The position numbers and the translations under genes were made by a program. Source: Georgenia subflava (GTDB lineage: Bacteria > Actinomycetota > Actinomycetes > Actinomycetales > Actinomycetaceae). From it: a stretch of 64,000 nt of DNA. The notes below the pieces were generated by a model. The model was not told the DNA's origin and ran no database searches. It was given only the letters and a program-made list of their open reading frames with translations. The stretch covers positions 434,001-498,000 of the forward strand of contig NZ_VUKD01000003.1 in the NCBI RefSeq assembly GCF_009193155.1. Direction: 5' to 3'. Shown in pieces: positions 28,285 to 36,937 of the stretch (position 1 is the stretch's first letter; every line of letters starts with the position of its first letter).

Positions 28285-29595
28285 TCACACCCGCTCGAGG
28301 ACCGCCACGACCTCGAAGTGGTGGGTGTGCGGGAAGAGGTCGAACGCTCGCACCCCGGTCGTCACGTACCCGGCGGCCCGGGCGGCGGCGAGGTCGCGCG
28401 CCAGCGCGGCCGGGTCGCAGGCGACGTGGACGATGCGTGACGGCGCCAGCTCGGCGACGGCGGCCATCACGCCGGCACCCGCGCCCGCTCGCGGCGGGTC
28501 GAGCACGACGACGTCCGCCTCCGCACCCCCCTCGGCGATCGTGCGCGGCTCGACAGGTCCGTGCCCGATCGCCACGTTGGGATGGTCGTGCAGGTTTCGC
28601 CGGGCATCCCGAACCGCACCGTCGGCGCCCTCGAGGGTGACGACCGTGCCGGACTCCCCCACCGCGCGCGCCAGCGGCAGGCTCAGCAGGCCGGCGCCGG
28701 AGTAGAGCTCGAAGACCTTCTGCCCCGGCTCGACCGCCGCGGCGGCGAGCACGGCCGCCACGAGCGCCTCCGGCGCCCTGCGGTGGACCTGCCAGAACCC
28801 GCTGCCGGACACCCGGTAGGACAGCTCACCGACCGGCGACGCCACGACCTCGCGCACGGCGCGGCGGGCCGGCCCCTTGCCCCGCCTGCCCAGCGGGACC
28901 GGCTCGCCGTCGACAAGGACCATCGGCTCGCCCGCGGACGGCGCCACGGCGCTCACCCGGGCGCCGGGGTGCCAGGTGCGCCGCCACGGCGAGTCAGGTC
29001 CGAGCAGACCGAGGTCGACGAGCGACTGCTCGGCCAGCGGCATCGAGGAGAGAGCGACCACCTCGTGGCTGCGGAACCGGTGCATGCCGGCGACGCCGGA
29101 TGGGTCCACGGTCAGGTCCACCCGCGTGCGGGTGCCGAGGCCGCCGGCGTCGTCGTCGCCCGCGAGCGCCTCGACCACGACCCCCTCGGGTGCTACGGAC
29201 GCGACGTCCTCGGCCACCTGCTCCCCGCCGATCCGCCGCAGCGTGTCGGCGAGCACCCGGGCCTTCCAGACGCGCTGGGCCGGCAGCGCGACGTGCGCGA
29301 GCTCGCCGCCACCGACCCCGTCCGGCCCCGCCTCGGGCCACACCGAGGGGACCCGGTCCGAGGAGGGGCGCAGGATCTCGACGGCGTCCGCCCGCCAGAA
29401 GCGCGAGCGCCGGTCCGTCACCCGGAGCCGGATCTCCTCGCCCGGCAGTGCGTGGCGCACGAACACGACGCGCCCGTCCAGACGCGCGACGCAGTGCCCG
29501 CCGTGCGCGGGGTCGCCGATCTCGACGACGGCGCCGTCCCCCTCGCCGTCGGCGTCGACCGGCGGTGTCTCCTGTGCGTGCGGGTCAACGGGCAT
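28285..29595 (-). CDS. TRAM-domain class I SAM-dependent RNA (uracil-C5) methyltransferase, TrmA/RlmCD-like
   Basis: Predicted tRNA or 23S rRNA m5U methyltransferase, 436 residues. The N-terminal TRAM RNA-binding domain covers about residues 20-75 ([20 protein letters not shown]). The catalytic domain carries [20 protein letters not shown] (SAM motif I), [14 protein letters not shown] (motif IV) and the nucleophile Cys in [13 protein letters not shown], with a C-terminal [20 protein letters not shown], the signature end of this family. ATG 29595 overlaps the end of the potassium transporter gene by 11 bases, so translation is coupled. The order transporter then methyltransferase is conserved in actinobacteria. 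Which RNA base is modified is not decidable. Confidence 0.93.
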   Translation of the reverse strand: MPVDPHAQETPPVDADGEGDGAVVEIGDPAHGGHCVARLDGRVVFVRHALPGEEIRLRVTDRRSRFWRADAVEILRPSSDRVPSVWPEAGPDGVGGGELAHVALPAQRVWKARVLADTLRRIGGEQVAEDVASVAPEGVVVEALAGDDDAGGLGTRTRVDLTVDPSGVAGMHRFRSHEVVALSSMPLAEQSLVDLGLLGPDSPWRRTWHPGARVSAVAPSAGEPMVLVDGEPVPLGRRGKGPARRAVREVVASPVGELSYRVSGSGFWQVHRRAPEALVAAVLAAAAVEPGQKVFELYSGAGLLSLPLARAVGESGTVVTLEGADGAVRDARRNLHDHPNVAIGHGPVEPRTIAEGGAEADVVVLDPPRAGAGAGVMAAVAELAPSRIVHVACDPAALARDLAAARAAGYVTTGVRAFDLFPHTHHFEVVAVLERV

Positions 29596-31570
29596 GTGAG
29601 TCTCCTGGTCCGGCCTCGAGGTGGTCGACCTCGTGGAGCTGGAAGGGCACCGAGGCCATGACGACTCCCGGGGTGAACAGCAGCCGTCCCTTGAGCCGCA
29701 GGGCGCTCTGGTTGTGGAGCAGCTGCTCCCACCAGTGGCCCACGACGTACTCGGGCACGAAGACCACGACGAGGTCCCGGGGCGAGGCACGGCGTACCGA
29801 GCGTACGTGCTCGACCACCGGTCGGGTGATCTCACGGAACGGGGAGTCGAGGACCGTCAGAGCCACCGGGATCTCTGCCTCGTCCCACGCGCGGCGCAGC
29901 GCGCGGCTCTCCGCCGGGTCGACCTCGACGGTGACGGCCTCGAGCGTGGAGGGGCGCGTGGCGCGGGCGTAGGCGAGCGCACGCATGGTGGGCTGGTGGA
30001 GCTTAGAGACCAGGACGATCCCGTGCACCCGCGCTGGCAGCGCACGAGCGGCGGTGAGGTCGGGGACGGCGAGGTCGCGGGCCACCTGGTCGTAGTGCCG
30101 GCGGATCGCGTTCATGACGGCGTACAGCACGGCCATCAGCAGCAGGGTGACCCAGGCGCCGTGGGTGAACTTGGTGACGAGCACGATGACCAGCACGACG
30201 CCGGTCATGGCCAGCCCGAACGTGTTGACCACCCGCGAGCGGCGCATCCGCGAGCGCGTCCTCGGGTCGGTCTCGACCCGCAGGTGCCGCGTCCAGTGCC
30301 GCACCATGCCGAGCTGGCTCACCGTGAACGAGATGAACACCCCGACGATGTAGAGCTGGATGAGCCGGGTGACCTCGGCGTCGAAGATCACCACGAGGGC
30401 GACGGCGGCCACCGCCAGGGCGAGGATCCCGTTGGAGTACGCGAGCCGGTCGCCGCGGGTGTGGAGCTGGCGCGGCAGGAAGCCGTCGCGCCCCAGGATC
30501 GACCCCAGGACCGGGAAGCCGTTGAACGCGGTGTTCGCGGCGAGCAGCAGGATCAGGCCCGTCACCACGGTGACGACGAAGAACATCACCGGAGCGCCGT
30601 CGAACACCGTGGCGGCGATCTGCCCGATGACCGGGTCCTGCTGGTAGTCCTCGCCGACGGGAGCGCCGTCGAGGAGCAGCTGGGTGGTGGGGTCCTGCAC
30701 GTAGCGCACCCCGGTGGACCGGGCGAGGGCGAGCACCGACATGAGCATGACGGCGGAGATCAGGCCGAGCAGCAGCAGGGTCGTGGCGGCGTTCTTCGAC
30801 CGTGGGCGCTCGAACGCGGGCACGCCGTTGCTGACGGTCTCCACACCGGTCAGGGCCGCCGCCCCGGAGGAGAACGCGCGCAGCACGAGGAAGGCGCCCG
30901 CCAGTCCGACCAGCCCGGAGTCCAGCGCGGCCTCGGGGACGACGTCGAACGCGGCCGAGGCCGCCGGCTCGAGCGTGCCGGCGGCGTGCTGCAGCAGCCC
31001 GACAAGGGCCATGACGCCGATGGCGCCCATGAAGAGGTAGCCGGGGATCGCGAGCACGCGACCGGACTCGCGCACCCCGCGCAGGTTGACGAGGGCGAGC
31101 ACGACGACGACGCCGACGGCGATGACCGTCTGGTACCCCGCCGTGGCAGGCACGGCCGCGGCGAGGTACTGCACGCCGGAGGAGATGGACACCGCCACGG
31201 TGAGGACGTAGTCGACCAGCAGGGCGCTGGCGACGGTCAGCCCGGCGCGCGGGCCGAGGTTGGTCGTGGTGACCTCGTAGTCGCCGCCGCCGGAAGGATA
31301 GGCGTGCACCGTCTGGCGGTAGGACGTCACCACCGTCAGCATGACCACGACGACGGCGAGGCCCACCCACGGCGAGACCGTCACCGCCGCGAGCCCGGCG
31401 AGGGAGAGCGTGAGCAGGATCTCGTCGGGGGCGTACGCGACCGACGAGAGCGCGTCGGAGGCGAAGACCGGCAGCGCGATCCGCTTGGTGAGCAGGGTCT
31501 GCCCCACCCGGTCGCTACGTACCGGCCGCCCGACCAGCACCCGCTTGAACGCCTCTGCGATACCCGGCAC
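29585..31570 (-). CDS. APC-superfamily potassium importer, KimA/YdaO-like
   Basis: Membrane protein of 661 residues with about twelve helices and a cytoplasmic C-terminal domain of about 150 residues. FASDALSSVAYAPDEIL, YPSGGGDYEVTTTNLG, GVETVSNGVPAFERPRSKNA and AANTAFNGFPVLGSILGRDG are characteristic of the KimA group, high-affinity proton-coupled potassium importers. The soluble tail (from about residue 500: LPARVHGIVLVSKLHQPTMR) has a universal-stress-like fold and in relatives is a target of c-di-AMP. It diverges from two TrkA-type regulators over 121 bases, forming a potassium locus. No c-di-AMP riboswitch fits in that short region. Confidence 0.88.
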   Translation of the reverse strand: MPGIAEAFKRVLVGRPVRSDRVGQTLLTKRIALPVFASDALSSVAYAPDEILLTLSLAGLAAVTVSPWVGLAVVVVMLTVVTSYRQTVHAYPSGGGDYEVTTTNLGPRAGLTVASALLVDYVLTVAVSISSGVQYLAAAVPATAGYQTVIAVGVVVVLALVNLRGVRESGRVLAIPGYLFMGAIGVMALVGLLQHAAGTLEPAASAAFDVVPEAALDSGLVGLAGAFLVLRAFSSGAAALTGVETVSNGVPAFERPRSKNAATTLLLLGLISAVMLMSVLALARSTGVRYVQDPTTQLLLDGAPVGEDYQQDPVIGQIAATVFDGAPVMFFVVTVVTGLILLLAANTAFNGFPVLGSILGRDGFLPRQLHTRGDRLAYSNGILALAVAAVALVVIFDAEVTRLIQLYIVGVFISFTVSQLGMVRHWTRHLRVETDPRTRSRMRRSRVVNTFGLAMTGVVLVIVLVTKFTHGAWVTLLLMAVLYAVMNAIRRHYDQVARDLAVPDLTAARALPARVHGIVLVSKLHQPTMRALAYARATRPSTLEAVTVEVDPAESRALRRAWDEAEIPVALTVLDSPFREITRPVVEHVRSVRRASPRDLVVVFVPEYVVGHWWEQLLHNQSALRLKGRLLFTPGVVMASVPFQLHEVDHLEAGPGDSHAR

Positions 31571-31691
31571 GAGACCTCATGCTAAGCCCGCGCACGGACA
31601 GCGCGCGGCGGGCGGCAGCGGCCCGGCCGGGCGTCCGGCGGTCGAGGCGTCCGCTACCCCGGCCGGGCGTCCGGCGGTAGCGTCACGTCCC

Positions 31692-32357
31692 GTGCACTTC
31701 GTCATCATGGGCTGCGGCCGCGTCGGTGCGTCGCTGGCCGAGCAGCTCGAGGCCAACGGCCACTCGGTGGCGGTGGTCGACCAGAACCCCGACGCGTTCC
31801 GCCGTCTGCCCTCGAACTTCGGCGGGCGCCGCGTGACGGGGCTCGGGTTCGACCGGGAGGCGCTCGCCCAGGCCGGGATCGAGGAGGCGCACGCCTTCGC
31901 CGCCGTCTCCAACGGTGACAACTCCAACATCATCGCCGCCCGGGTCGTGCGCGAGACGTTCGGCGTGGACAACGTCGTCGCCCGCATCTACGACCCACGC
32001 CGGGCCGAGGTCTACCAGCGGCTCGGCATCCCCACGGTCGCGACCGTGCGCTGGACCGCCGACCAGGTGCTGCGCCGGATGCTCCCGCTCGGCGCCGTCT
32101 CGGAGTACCAGGACGCCTCGTCGAAGGTCTCCCTCGTCACGTGCGACGTGCACACCGACTGGGTCGGCGAGTCGGTCGCCCGCGTCGAGCGCGCGACCGG
32201 GGCGCGGGTGGCGTACCTGACCAGGCTCGGCCGCGGCCTGGTGCCCGAGCCCGGCGCCGTGGTGCAGGAGAACGACGTCGTCCACCTCATGGTGGCGACC
32301 GACCGGATCGGCGCCGCGCAGCGTGTCCTCGCCACTCCCCCGCCGAAGGAGGACTGA
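31692..32357 (+). CDS. TrkA-family potassium channel/transport regulatory subunit (1)
   Basis: Cytoplasmic RCK-type protein, 221 residues. The N-terminal Rossmann fold begins HFVIMGCGRVGASLAEQLEA with the acidic VVDQNPDAF for the adenosine ribose, and a C-terminal RCK_C-like domain follows (VERATGARVAYLTRLGRG, NDVVHLMVATDRIG). GTG 31692 has no Shine-Dalgarno but a TAGCGT -10 box eight bases upstream, consistent with a leaderless mRNA. Its stop and the start of the next gene share one base (TGATG). With its partner it probably gates the adjacent KimA-like transporter or a Trk/Ktr channel elsewhere. Confidence 0.92.
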   Translation: MHFVIMGCGRVGASLAEQLEANGHSVAVVDQNPDAFRRLPSNFGGRRVTGLGFDREALAQAGIEEAHAFAAVSNGDNSNIIAARVVRETFGVDNVVARIYDPRRAEVYQRLGIPTVATVRWTADQVLRRMLPLGAVSEYQDASSKVSLVTCDVHTDWVGESVARVERATGARVAYLTRLGRGLVPEPGAVVQENDVVHLMVATDRIGAAQRVLATPPPKED

Positions 32358-33049
32358 TGCGCGTCGTCATCGCCGGGGCGGGCTCCGTGGGCCGCTCCAT
32401 CGCACGCGAGCTCCTCGCCCACGGTCACGCCGTGACGCTGATCGACCGCAACCCCGCCGCCATGCGGGTGGCGAGCGTGGCCGAGGCGGACTGGCTCCTG
32501 GCGGACGCCTGCGAGCCCAGCGCCCTCGCCGAGGCCGAGGCGTCCGGCAGCGACGTCGTCGTCGCCGCCACCGGCGACGACAAGGCCAACCTCGTGGTCT
32601 CCCTGCTCGCCAAGACGGAGTTCGGCGTGCCGCGCGTGGTCGCCCGGGTCAACAACCCGAAGAACGAGTGGATGTTCGACGACGCGTGGGGGGTGGACGT
32701 GCAGGTCTCCACGCCGCGGATCATGACGTCGCTCGTGGAGGAGGCCGTCAGCGTCGGCGACCTCGTGCGGATCTTCCGCTTCCACCAGTCGGGCGCCAGC
32801 ATGCACGAGCTGACCCTGCCCGCAGACTCCCCGGTGGTCGGCCGGCGCGTGGGGCAGGTGAGCTGGCCCCCGGCGACGGTGCTCGCCGCGGTCATCCGCG
32901 AGGACCGCCCGTTCGCCCCGAGCGCGGACGACACGCTCGAGGCCGGCGACGAGTTGCTGCTCGTCGTCTCCGCGGACGCCGAGGACCAGCTCAGCGGGCT
33001 GCAGCGGCTGCTGGCTCCCGCACCAGGACCCACGTCGCCCACAGCGTGA
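32357..33049 (+). CDS. TrkA-family potassium transport regulatory subunit (2)
   Basis: Second RCK protein, 230 residues: MRVVIAGAGSVGRSIARELL (dinucleotide-binding), TLIDRNPAAM, DVVVAATGDDKANLVVSLLA and the RCK_C end DDTLEAGDELLLVVSADAED. GGAGGA upstream of ATG. The pair of tandem TrkA proteins is the standard arrangement in actinobacteria. Its 3' end overlaps the 3' end of the convergent DUF3159 gene by 59 bases, so the two transcripts are antisense there. Confidence 0.93.
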   Translation: MRVVIAGAGSVGRSIARELLAHGHAVTLIDRNPAAMRVASVAEADWLLADACEPSALAEAEASGSDVVVAATGDDKANLVVSLLAKTEFGVPRVVARVNNPKNEWMFDDAWGVDVQVSTPRIMTSLVEEAVSVGDLVRIFRFHQSGASMHELTLPADSPVVGRRVGQVSWPPATVLAAVIREDRPFAPSADDTLEAGDELLLVVSADAEDQLSGLQRLLAPAPGPTSPTA

Positions 33050-33779
33050 GGCCCCACAGCGGCAGGCCCATCACGAGGCGGGCGGTGCCCAGCCAGGCGA
33101 CCTCGGCGTTGACGTAGAGAGGCACCTGGACGGCCAGGCGCAGCACGAACATCCCGACCCACAGCCAGGTCGCGAGGCGGTAGCGCGCCCGCCGAGCGGA
33201 CTGCGCCGGGTCGGTGCGCCACGAGAAGTCCTGGCTCTTCAGCAGCGAGACCACCACTCCTACCGCGGGCCAGCCGACGAGGAGGGCCACGGTGAGCGCG
33301 ACGGCGTAGGCGCCGTTGGTCCACAGGCCCATCGCGAAGTAGTTCTCCGCCTCGCCGGAGCGCCAGGCCCACACCACGCCGATCAGCACACCGACGAGGC
33401 CGCCGGCGGCCTGCGTGAGCGGGGTGCGCGCGACCAGGCGCAGGACCATCGCGAGGACGGCGACCGCAAGGGAGGCGACGAGCGGCGGCACGAGCTCCCG
33501 GGTGGCGATGAACACGACGACGAAGACGAGCCCAGGCGCCATGGACTCGACGAGACCGCGCACGCCGCCGATCGTCTCGGCGACGGAGAAGTCCTCGCCG
33601 GCGAGACCGCGCAGCCTCGAGCCCTGGGCGGCGTCGGCGGCCGCGTCCTCGACGCGGTGCTGCTCCTCGACTCGATGGTGCTCCTCGACGCGGTGGTGCC
33701 CCTCGACGCGGGGCTGCTCCTCGACGCGGGGCTGCTCCTCGCCCCCAGGCGCGCCGTGGTCGGCGCCGGCGGCGCTCAT
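32991..33779 (-). CDS. DUF3159 membrane protein with N-terminal charged hexapeptide repeat
   Basis: Integral membrane protein of the actinobacterial DUF3159 family, 262 residues, about six helices; function unknown. The first 45 residues contain five imperfect copies of a six-residue unit (EEQPRV, EEQPRV, EGHHRV, EEHHRV, EEQHRV) encoded by an 18-bp tandem repeat at about 33648-33740, which is not part of the family core. Conserved parts are SVAETIGGVRGLVESMAPGL, VARTPLTQAAGGLVGV, SGEAENYFAMGLWTNGAYA and LWVGMFVLRLAVQVPLY. Its ATG overlaps the stop of the OB-fold gene (ATGA), indicating one operon with DUF3710. Confidence 0.9.
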   Translation of the reverse strand: MSAAGADHGAPGGEEQPRVEEQPRVEGHHRVEEHHRVEEQHRVEDAAADAAQGSRLRGLAGEDFSVAETIGGVRGLVESMAPGLVFVVVFIATRELVPPLVASLAVAVLAMVLRLVARTPLTQAAGGLVGVLIGVVWAWRSGEAENYFAMGLWTNGAYAVALTVALLVGWPAVGVVVSLLKSQDFSWRTDPAQSARRARYRLATWLWVGMFVLRLAVQVPLYVNAEVAWLGTARLVMGLPLWGLTLWATWVLVREPAAAAAR

Positions 33780-34150
33780 GCGTGGGCCGCCCGCGGGGCG
33801 AGCTCGTAGGCGGGGTTGTACATCGCCGGTCTCCCGTCGTCGTCGTAGACCATCCCCTCGGCCACGAGACGGCGGCCCAGCTCGATGCCGGCCACCTCCC
33901 GGCGCCCGAGGAAGATCAGGTCGATGGTGCCCGTGCCGTCGTAGAGCCGGGCCACGAGCGCCGGTGTCTGGGTGCGCGGCCGGTACGTCAGCGCGGTCAG
34001 GACGCCCGAGACCGCCGCTCGCCGGCGCGGCACGAGGTCCGCGACGGCGACCGAGCCGGGGGCGTGGCTGGTGCGGCGCTCGTCGGCGGCCTCGAGCTCC
34101 TCGCGCGACGCCGTGAGCCGGTGCAGCGCCTGGCCCAGGCGCGTGCTCAT
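33776..34150 (-). CDS. OB-fold nucleic-acid-binding domain protein
   Basis: Small protein, 124 residues, with a single OB fold (VSGVLTALTYRPRTQTPALV, ARLYDGTGTIDLIFLGRREV). Actinobacterial relatives sit between DUF3710 and DUF3159 genes and are annotated as RecG-like OB proteins; the function is unproven. It overlaps both neighbours by four bases. Confidence 0.9.
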   Translation of the reverse strand: MSTRLGQALHRLTASREELEAADERRTSHAPGSVAVADLVPRRRAAVSGVLTALTYRPRTQTPALVARLYDGTGTIDLIFLGRREVAGIELGRRLVAEGMVYDDDGRPAMYNPAYELAPRAAHA

Positions 34151-34872
34151 CTGACTTCCGTGATCTCCGGGCCGCGGCGCAGCGGGTCCAGCCCGGGCTC
34201 CGCCTGCTCGGTCGCCCGCGGCGCGGTCGGCTTGCCCGGCGCGTGGAGGAGCAGCACGTCGCGCGGCGCCCGGGCCTCCGCGCCGCGCACGACGACGACG
34301 TCGGCGAGCACGGCCTCGAGCTCGGCCGCGACGGCGGGGTCGACGGCGGACCTGCCGGTCAGCACCGCGCGCAGGAACCAGCGGGGACCGTCGATGCCCA
34401 GGAACCTGGCGGGGCGGTGGGCCGGCTGACCCTCCGGCGTCTTGACCGGCAGGCGCGTGATCAGCTCGCGGCCGAACGGACCGGTCACCTCGTCGCTCGT
34501 GCCACCCTGCTTGGACACCGACGCGCTGATCTCCTCGCGCAGCTCCGACCAGATCCCGGTCGAGCGCGGCGCCGCGAAGACCTGCAGCTGCATCGCCGAG
34601 CCGGACAGGGCGAGCGTGACCGCGACGACGTTGCGCGACTTCTTCTCGATCTCCAGGCGGAGCTGCATGCCGGCCCGGGGCGGGATGCGTAGTGCGCCGA
34701 GGTCCAGCCGCGGGCCGAGCTCGGGGACGTCGGCGACGTCGTGCGGGCCGCCGCCGGTGGTGGTCGCCTCCTCCGCGCCGTCGGTGCCGGTCGCGTCGGT
34801 GGCCGCCGCGTCGTCGGTACCCTCGGGCTCCGGCGTCTCGGCTGCGCGCTTGCGGCGCGAGAACAAGCTCAT
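34147..34872 (-). CDS. DUF3710 family protein
   Basis: Soluble actinobacterial protein of 241 residues, unknown function. ATG 34872 opens MSLFSRRKRA, followed by a 45-residue acidic, Ala/Thr-rich linker and the conserved domain: LGALRIPPRAGMQLRLEIEK, LQVFAAPRSTGIWSELREEI, GGTSDEVTGPFGRELITRLP and DGPRWFLRAVLTGRSA. First gene of an operon with the OB-fold and DUF3159 genes. In many actinobacteria the dUTPase gene dut lies just upstream; here the 180-base gap to DUF3093 holds no coding frame. Confidence 0.92.
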   Translation of the reverse strand: MSLFSRRKRAAETPEPEGTDDAAATDATGTDGAEEATTTGGGPHDVADVPELGPRLDLGALRIPPRAGMQLRLEIEKKSRNVVAVTLALSGSAMQLQVFAAPRSTGIWSELREEISASVSKQGGTSDEVTGPFGRELITRLPVKTPEGQPAHRPARFLGIDGPRWFLRAVLTGRSAVDPAVAAELEAVLADVVVVRGAEARAPRDVLLLHAPGKPTAPRATEQAEPGLDPLRRGPEITEVR

Positions 34873-35052
34873 CTGTGGATCTCCTCGGCGGTCTCGGACC
34901 TGCACGCTCGGGCGGGCAGGCGCGCGGTCGACTGTACCCGCGCGGCCGGGGCGCCTGCAGGTCCCTCGGCCCGCGGGGGCAGATGCCACGGCTCGCCGGC
35001 CTGCCCGCGACGGCGCACGGGGCAGGTGCGCCGCAGGTGGCAGAGTTGAGGG

Positions 35053-35550
35053 GTGGAGAAGACCTCGACCCGGCCCGGCACCGCGCTGTTCGAAGAACGG
35101 CTGTCCCCCTCGCCCGCGGTGCACCTGCTCTCGTTGCTGGTGGGCGGCGGCGCAGCGCTGGCGGCCTCGGCGTGGGGCGTGGTCCCGGCCGTCGTCGCGG
35201 GCGTGCTCGGGGTCGTCGGCACCTCGGTGCTGCTGGTCCTCAGCTCACCGGTGGTGCGGGTGGTCGCCGGCGGCGACCCGGCAGACGGCGGCGATCCGCG
35301 CTCGGTGCGGCTGCACGCCGGCCGCGCGGTGATCCCGGTCGAGGCGCTGGGGCCGGCGGAGATCCTCGACGCCGACGGGGTGCGTCGGGTGATGGGGGTC
35401 GACGCGGACCTGCGCGCCTGGGTCTGCCAGCGCTCCTGGGTCCGCTCGGGGGTGCGTGTGCCCGTCGTCGACGAGAGGGACGCCACGCCCTACTGGTTGG
35501 TGTGCACACGCCGGCCCGCACAGCTCGTGGCCGCGCTGGGCCGGCGCTGA
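35053..35550 (+). CDS. DUF3093 membrane protein
   Basis: Actinobacterial DUF3093 protein, 165 residues, two N-terminal transmembrane helices (about residues 22-70) and a beta-rich cytoplasmic domain ending with WVRSGVRVPVVDERDATPYW and LVCTRRPAQLVAAL, the family signature. GTG 35053. Function unknown. Convergent with DUF4193 with only five bases between the stop codons. Confidence 0.9.
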   Translation: MEKTSTRPGTALFEERLSPSPAVHLLSLLVGGGAALAASAWGVVPAVVAGVLGVVGTSVLLVLSSPVVRVVAGGDPADGGDPRSVRLHAGRAVIPVEALGPAEILDADGVRRVMGVDADLRAWVCQRSWVRSGVRVPVVDERDATPYWLVCTRRPAQLVAALGRR

Positions 35551-35555
35551 GTGGG

Positions 35556-35855
35556 TCAGGCGGCGCACTCGGAGCAGACCAGCTGCCCCTTGTCCTCGTA
35601 GGCCAGCTGGCTGCGGTGGTGCACCAGGAAGCACTTCGCACAGGTGAACTCGTCGGCCTGGCGCGGGAGCACCCGGACCGAGAGCTCCTCGCCGGACAGG
35701 TCGGCGCCCGGGAGCTCGAAGCCCTCGGCAGCCTCTGCCTCGTCCTCGTCGACCGCGCCGGAGTTCTTCTCGGCGCGACGAGCCTTCAGCTCCTCGATCG
35801 AGTCCTCGCTGAGGTCCTCTTCGTTCTTGCGCGGTGCGTCGTAGTCGGTCGCCAT
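35556..35855 (-). CDS. DUF4193 zinc-ribbon-like small protein
   Basis: Acidic 99-residue protein of a family present across actinobacteria. The N-terminus MATDYDAPRKNEEDLSEDSI is highly conserved and is followed by ELKARRAEKN. The C-terminus has two CxxC pairs (CAKC and CSEC) that probably bind zinc. ATG 35855 is chosen from this conservation; upstream in-frame sequence is not family-like. It has been proposed as an RNA-polymerase- or ribosome-associated protein, but no function can be read here. Confidence 0.93.
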   Translation of the reverse strand: MATDYDAPRKNEEDLSEDSIEELKARRAEKNSGAVDEDEAEAAEGFELPGADLSGEELSVRVLPRQADEFTCAKCFLVHHRSQLAYEDKGQLVCSECAA

Positions 35856-36253
35856 CTCGGCGTCACGCTCCGGTTCTTCGTCTTGACATGAGTGGGATGC
35901 GGCAGGTCCTGCCGGTACCCCGGAAAACGTCCGGAAGCCGGCTTTGTTCCCGCGGTCAACGGATTGTGCACCACCGGAGCAGATTTCGCCCAGCAGCACG
36001 GCGTTCTGAGACGCCCGCGTGAGGGACCTCACAGCTCTGGAGGCCTCCGCCGCCGAGCCACAGGAGGGTTGCACGTCAGTCCGCCACCTGGCCGTCGGAC
36101 GGCTGCACGCCGGCCGGCTACCGAGCCGTCGCAGGATGCGCGCCCCCTCGAGCGGGGAACCACCGGCCGATGCGGTCGTCAGGAGACTCGTTCGGTGCTG
36201 TCATTGGGGGTGCTCGCGGCGCGAGACCTGCTCGACGTGTCCAGGAGGTCGGC
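35856..36253. other. 398-base intergenic region, no gene found
   Basis: Divergent spacer between DUF4193 and a methyltransferase gene. The only structure seen is a 15-base palindrome CGGCAGGTCCTGCCG at 35900-35914, about 45 bases before the DUF4193 start, a possible operator. The reading frames that cross the region have no ribosome site or recognisable protein. Confidence 0.5.
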
Positions 36254-36880
36254 ATGAGGGCGCACGACCGGATGTACCGCCTCGGGTACACGCTGGCCTA
36301 CCGCTTCGGCGTCACCCCCTGGGAGACTCACGCCACGGCCACCCGTGCGGGGGTCGAGGCGCTGGTGGACCGGGAGGTGGCGGAACGGCCGCACCCGCCC
36401 GGTCGGGCCCTGGACCTCGGCTGTGGGCGCGGACTGCACACCGCGGTGCTCGCGAAGAAGGGCTGGGAGGCCGTGGGCGTCGACGCCGTCCCGCAGGCGG
36501 TCGACGCGGCGAGCCGCAGGGGCATCCCGGGCGCCACCTTCGCGGTCGGCGACGTCACCGCCCTCGAGGGGGCCGGGCTCGGCACGTTCGACTTCTTCCT
36601 CGACGTCGGATGCTTCCAGGGCCTCTCGCCCGGGCAGCGCACGGCCGAGGGCCGGGGTGTCAGTGCACTGGCGAACCCGGGTGCGACGCTGCTGATGCTC
36701 GAGTTCCAGGCGACCAGGATGCGCTCCGTGGTCGGCGGCGTGACACGAGCGGAGCTGGAGGCCGCCTTCGCCGGGTGGCAGGTGCTCTCGGTCGAGCCCG
36801 CCGACACGACGAAGCTGGGGTGGCCGCTGACACGTACCGCGCCGCAGTGGTACCGGCTCCGCCGGGCGGGACGTGCCTGA
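36254..36880 (+). CDS. Class I SAM-dependent methyltransferase (TehB/UbiE-like)
   Basis: Small-molecule methyltransferase, 208 residues. ATG 36254 follows CAGGAGGTCGGC. The SAM site is RALDLGCGRGLHTAVLAKKG, with acidic VGVDAVPQAVDAA for the ribose, GDVTAL for the adenine loop and FDFFLDVGCFQGLSPGQR as motif IV. The start resembles thiopurine or TehB-type methyltransferases (YTLAYRFGVTPWE). The substrate is unknown. It converges on the inositol-monophosphatase-type gene with a 57-base gap. Confidence 0.9.
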   Translation: MRAHDRMYRLGYTLAYRFGVTPWETHATATRAGVEALVDREVAERPHPPGRALDLGCGRGLHTAVLAKKGWEAVGVDAVPQAVDAASRRGIPGATFAVGDVTALEGAGLGTFDFFLDVGCFQGLSPGQRTAEGRGVSALANPGATLLMLEFQATRMRSVVGGVTRAELEAAFAGWQVLSVEPADTTKLGWPLTRTAPQWYRLRRAGRA

Positions 36881-36937
36881 CCGGCGACGAGGTCCGTCCC
36901 GGGTCCGTCCCGGGGCCCGCCTTCGGTGGATCCGGGC

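Noticed and set aside
31571-31691. c-di-AMP (ydaO) riboswitch before the KimA-like gene
   Set aside because: The divergent region is only 121 bases and lacks the conserved elements of that riboswitch.
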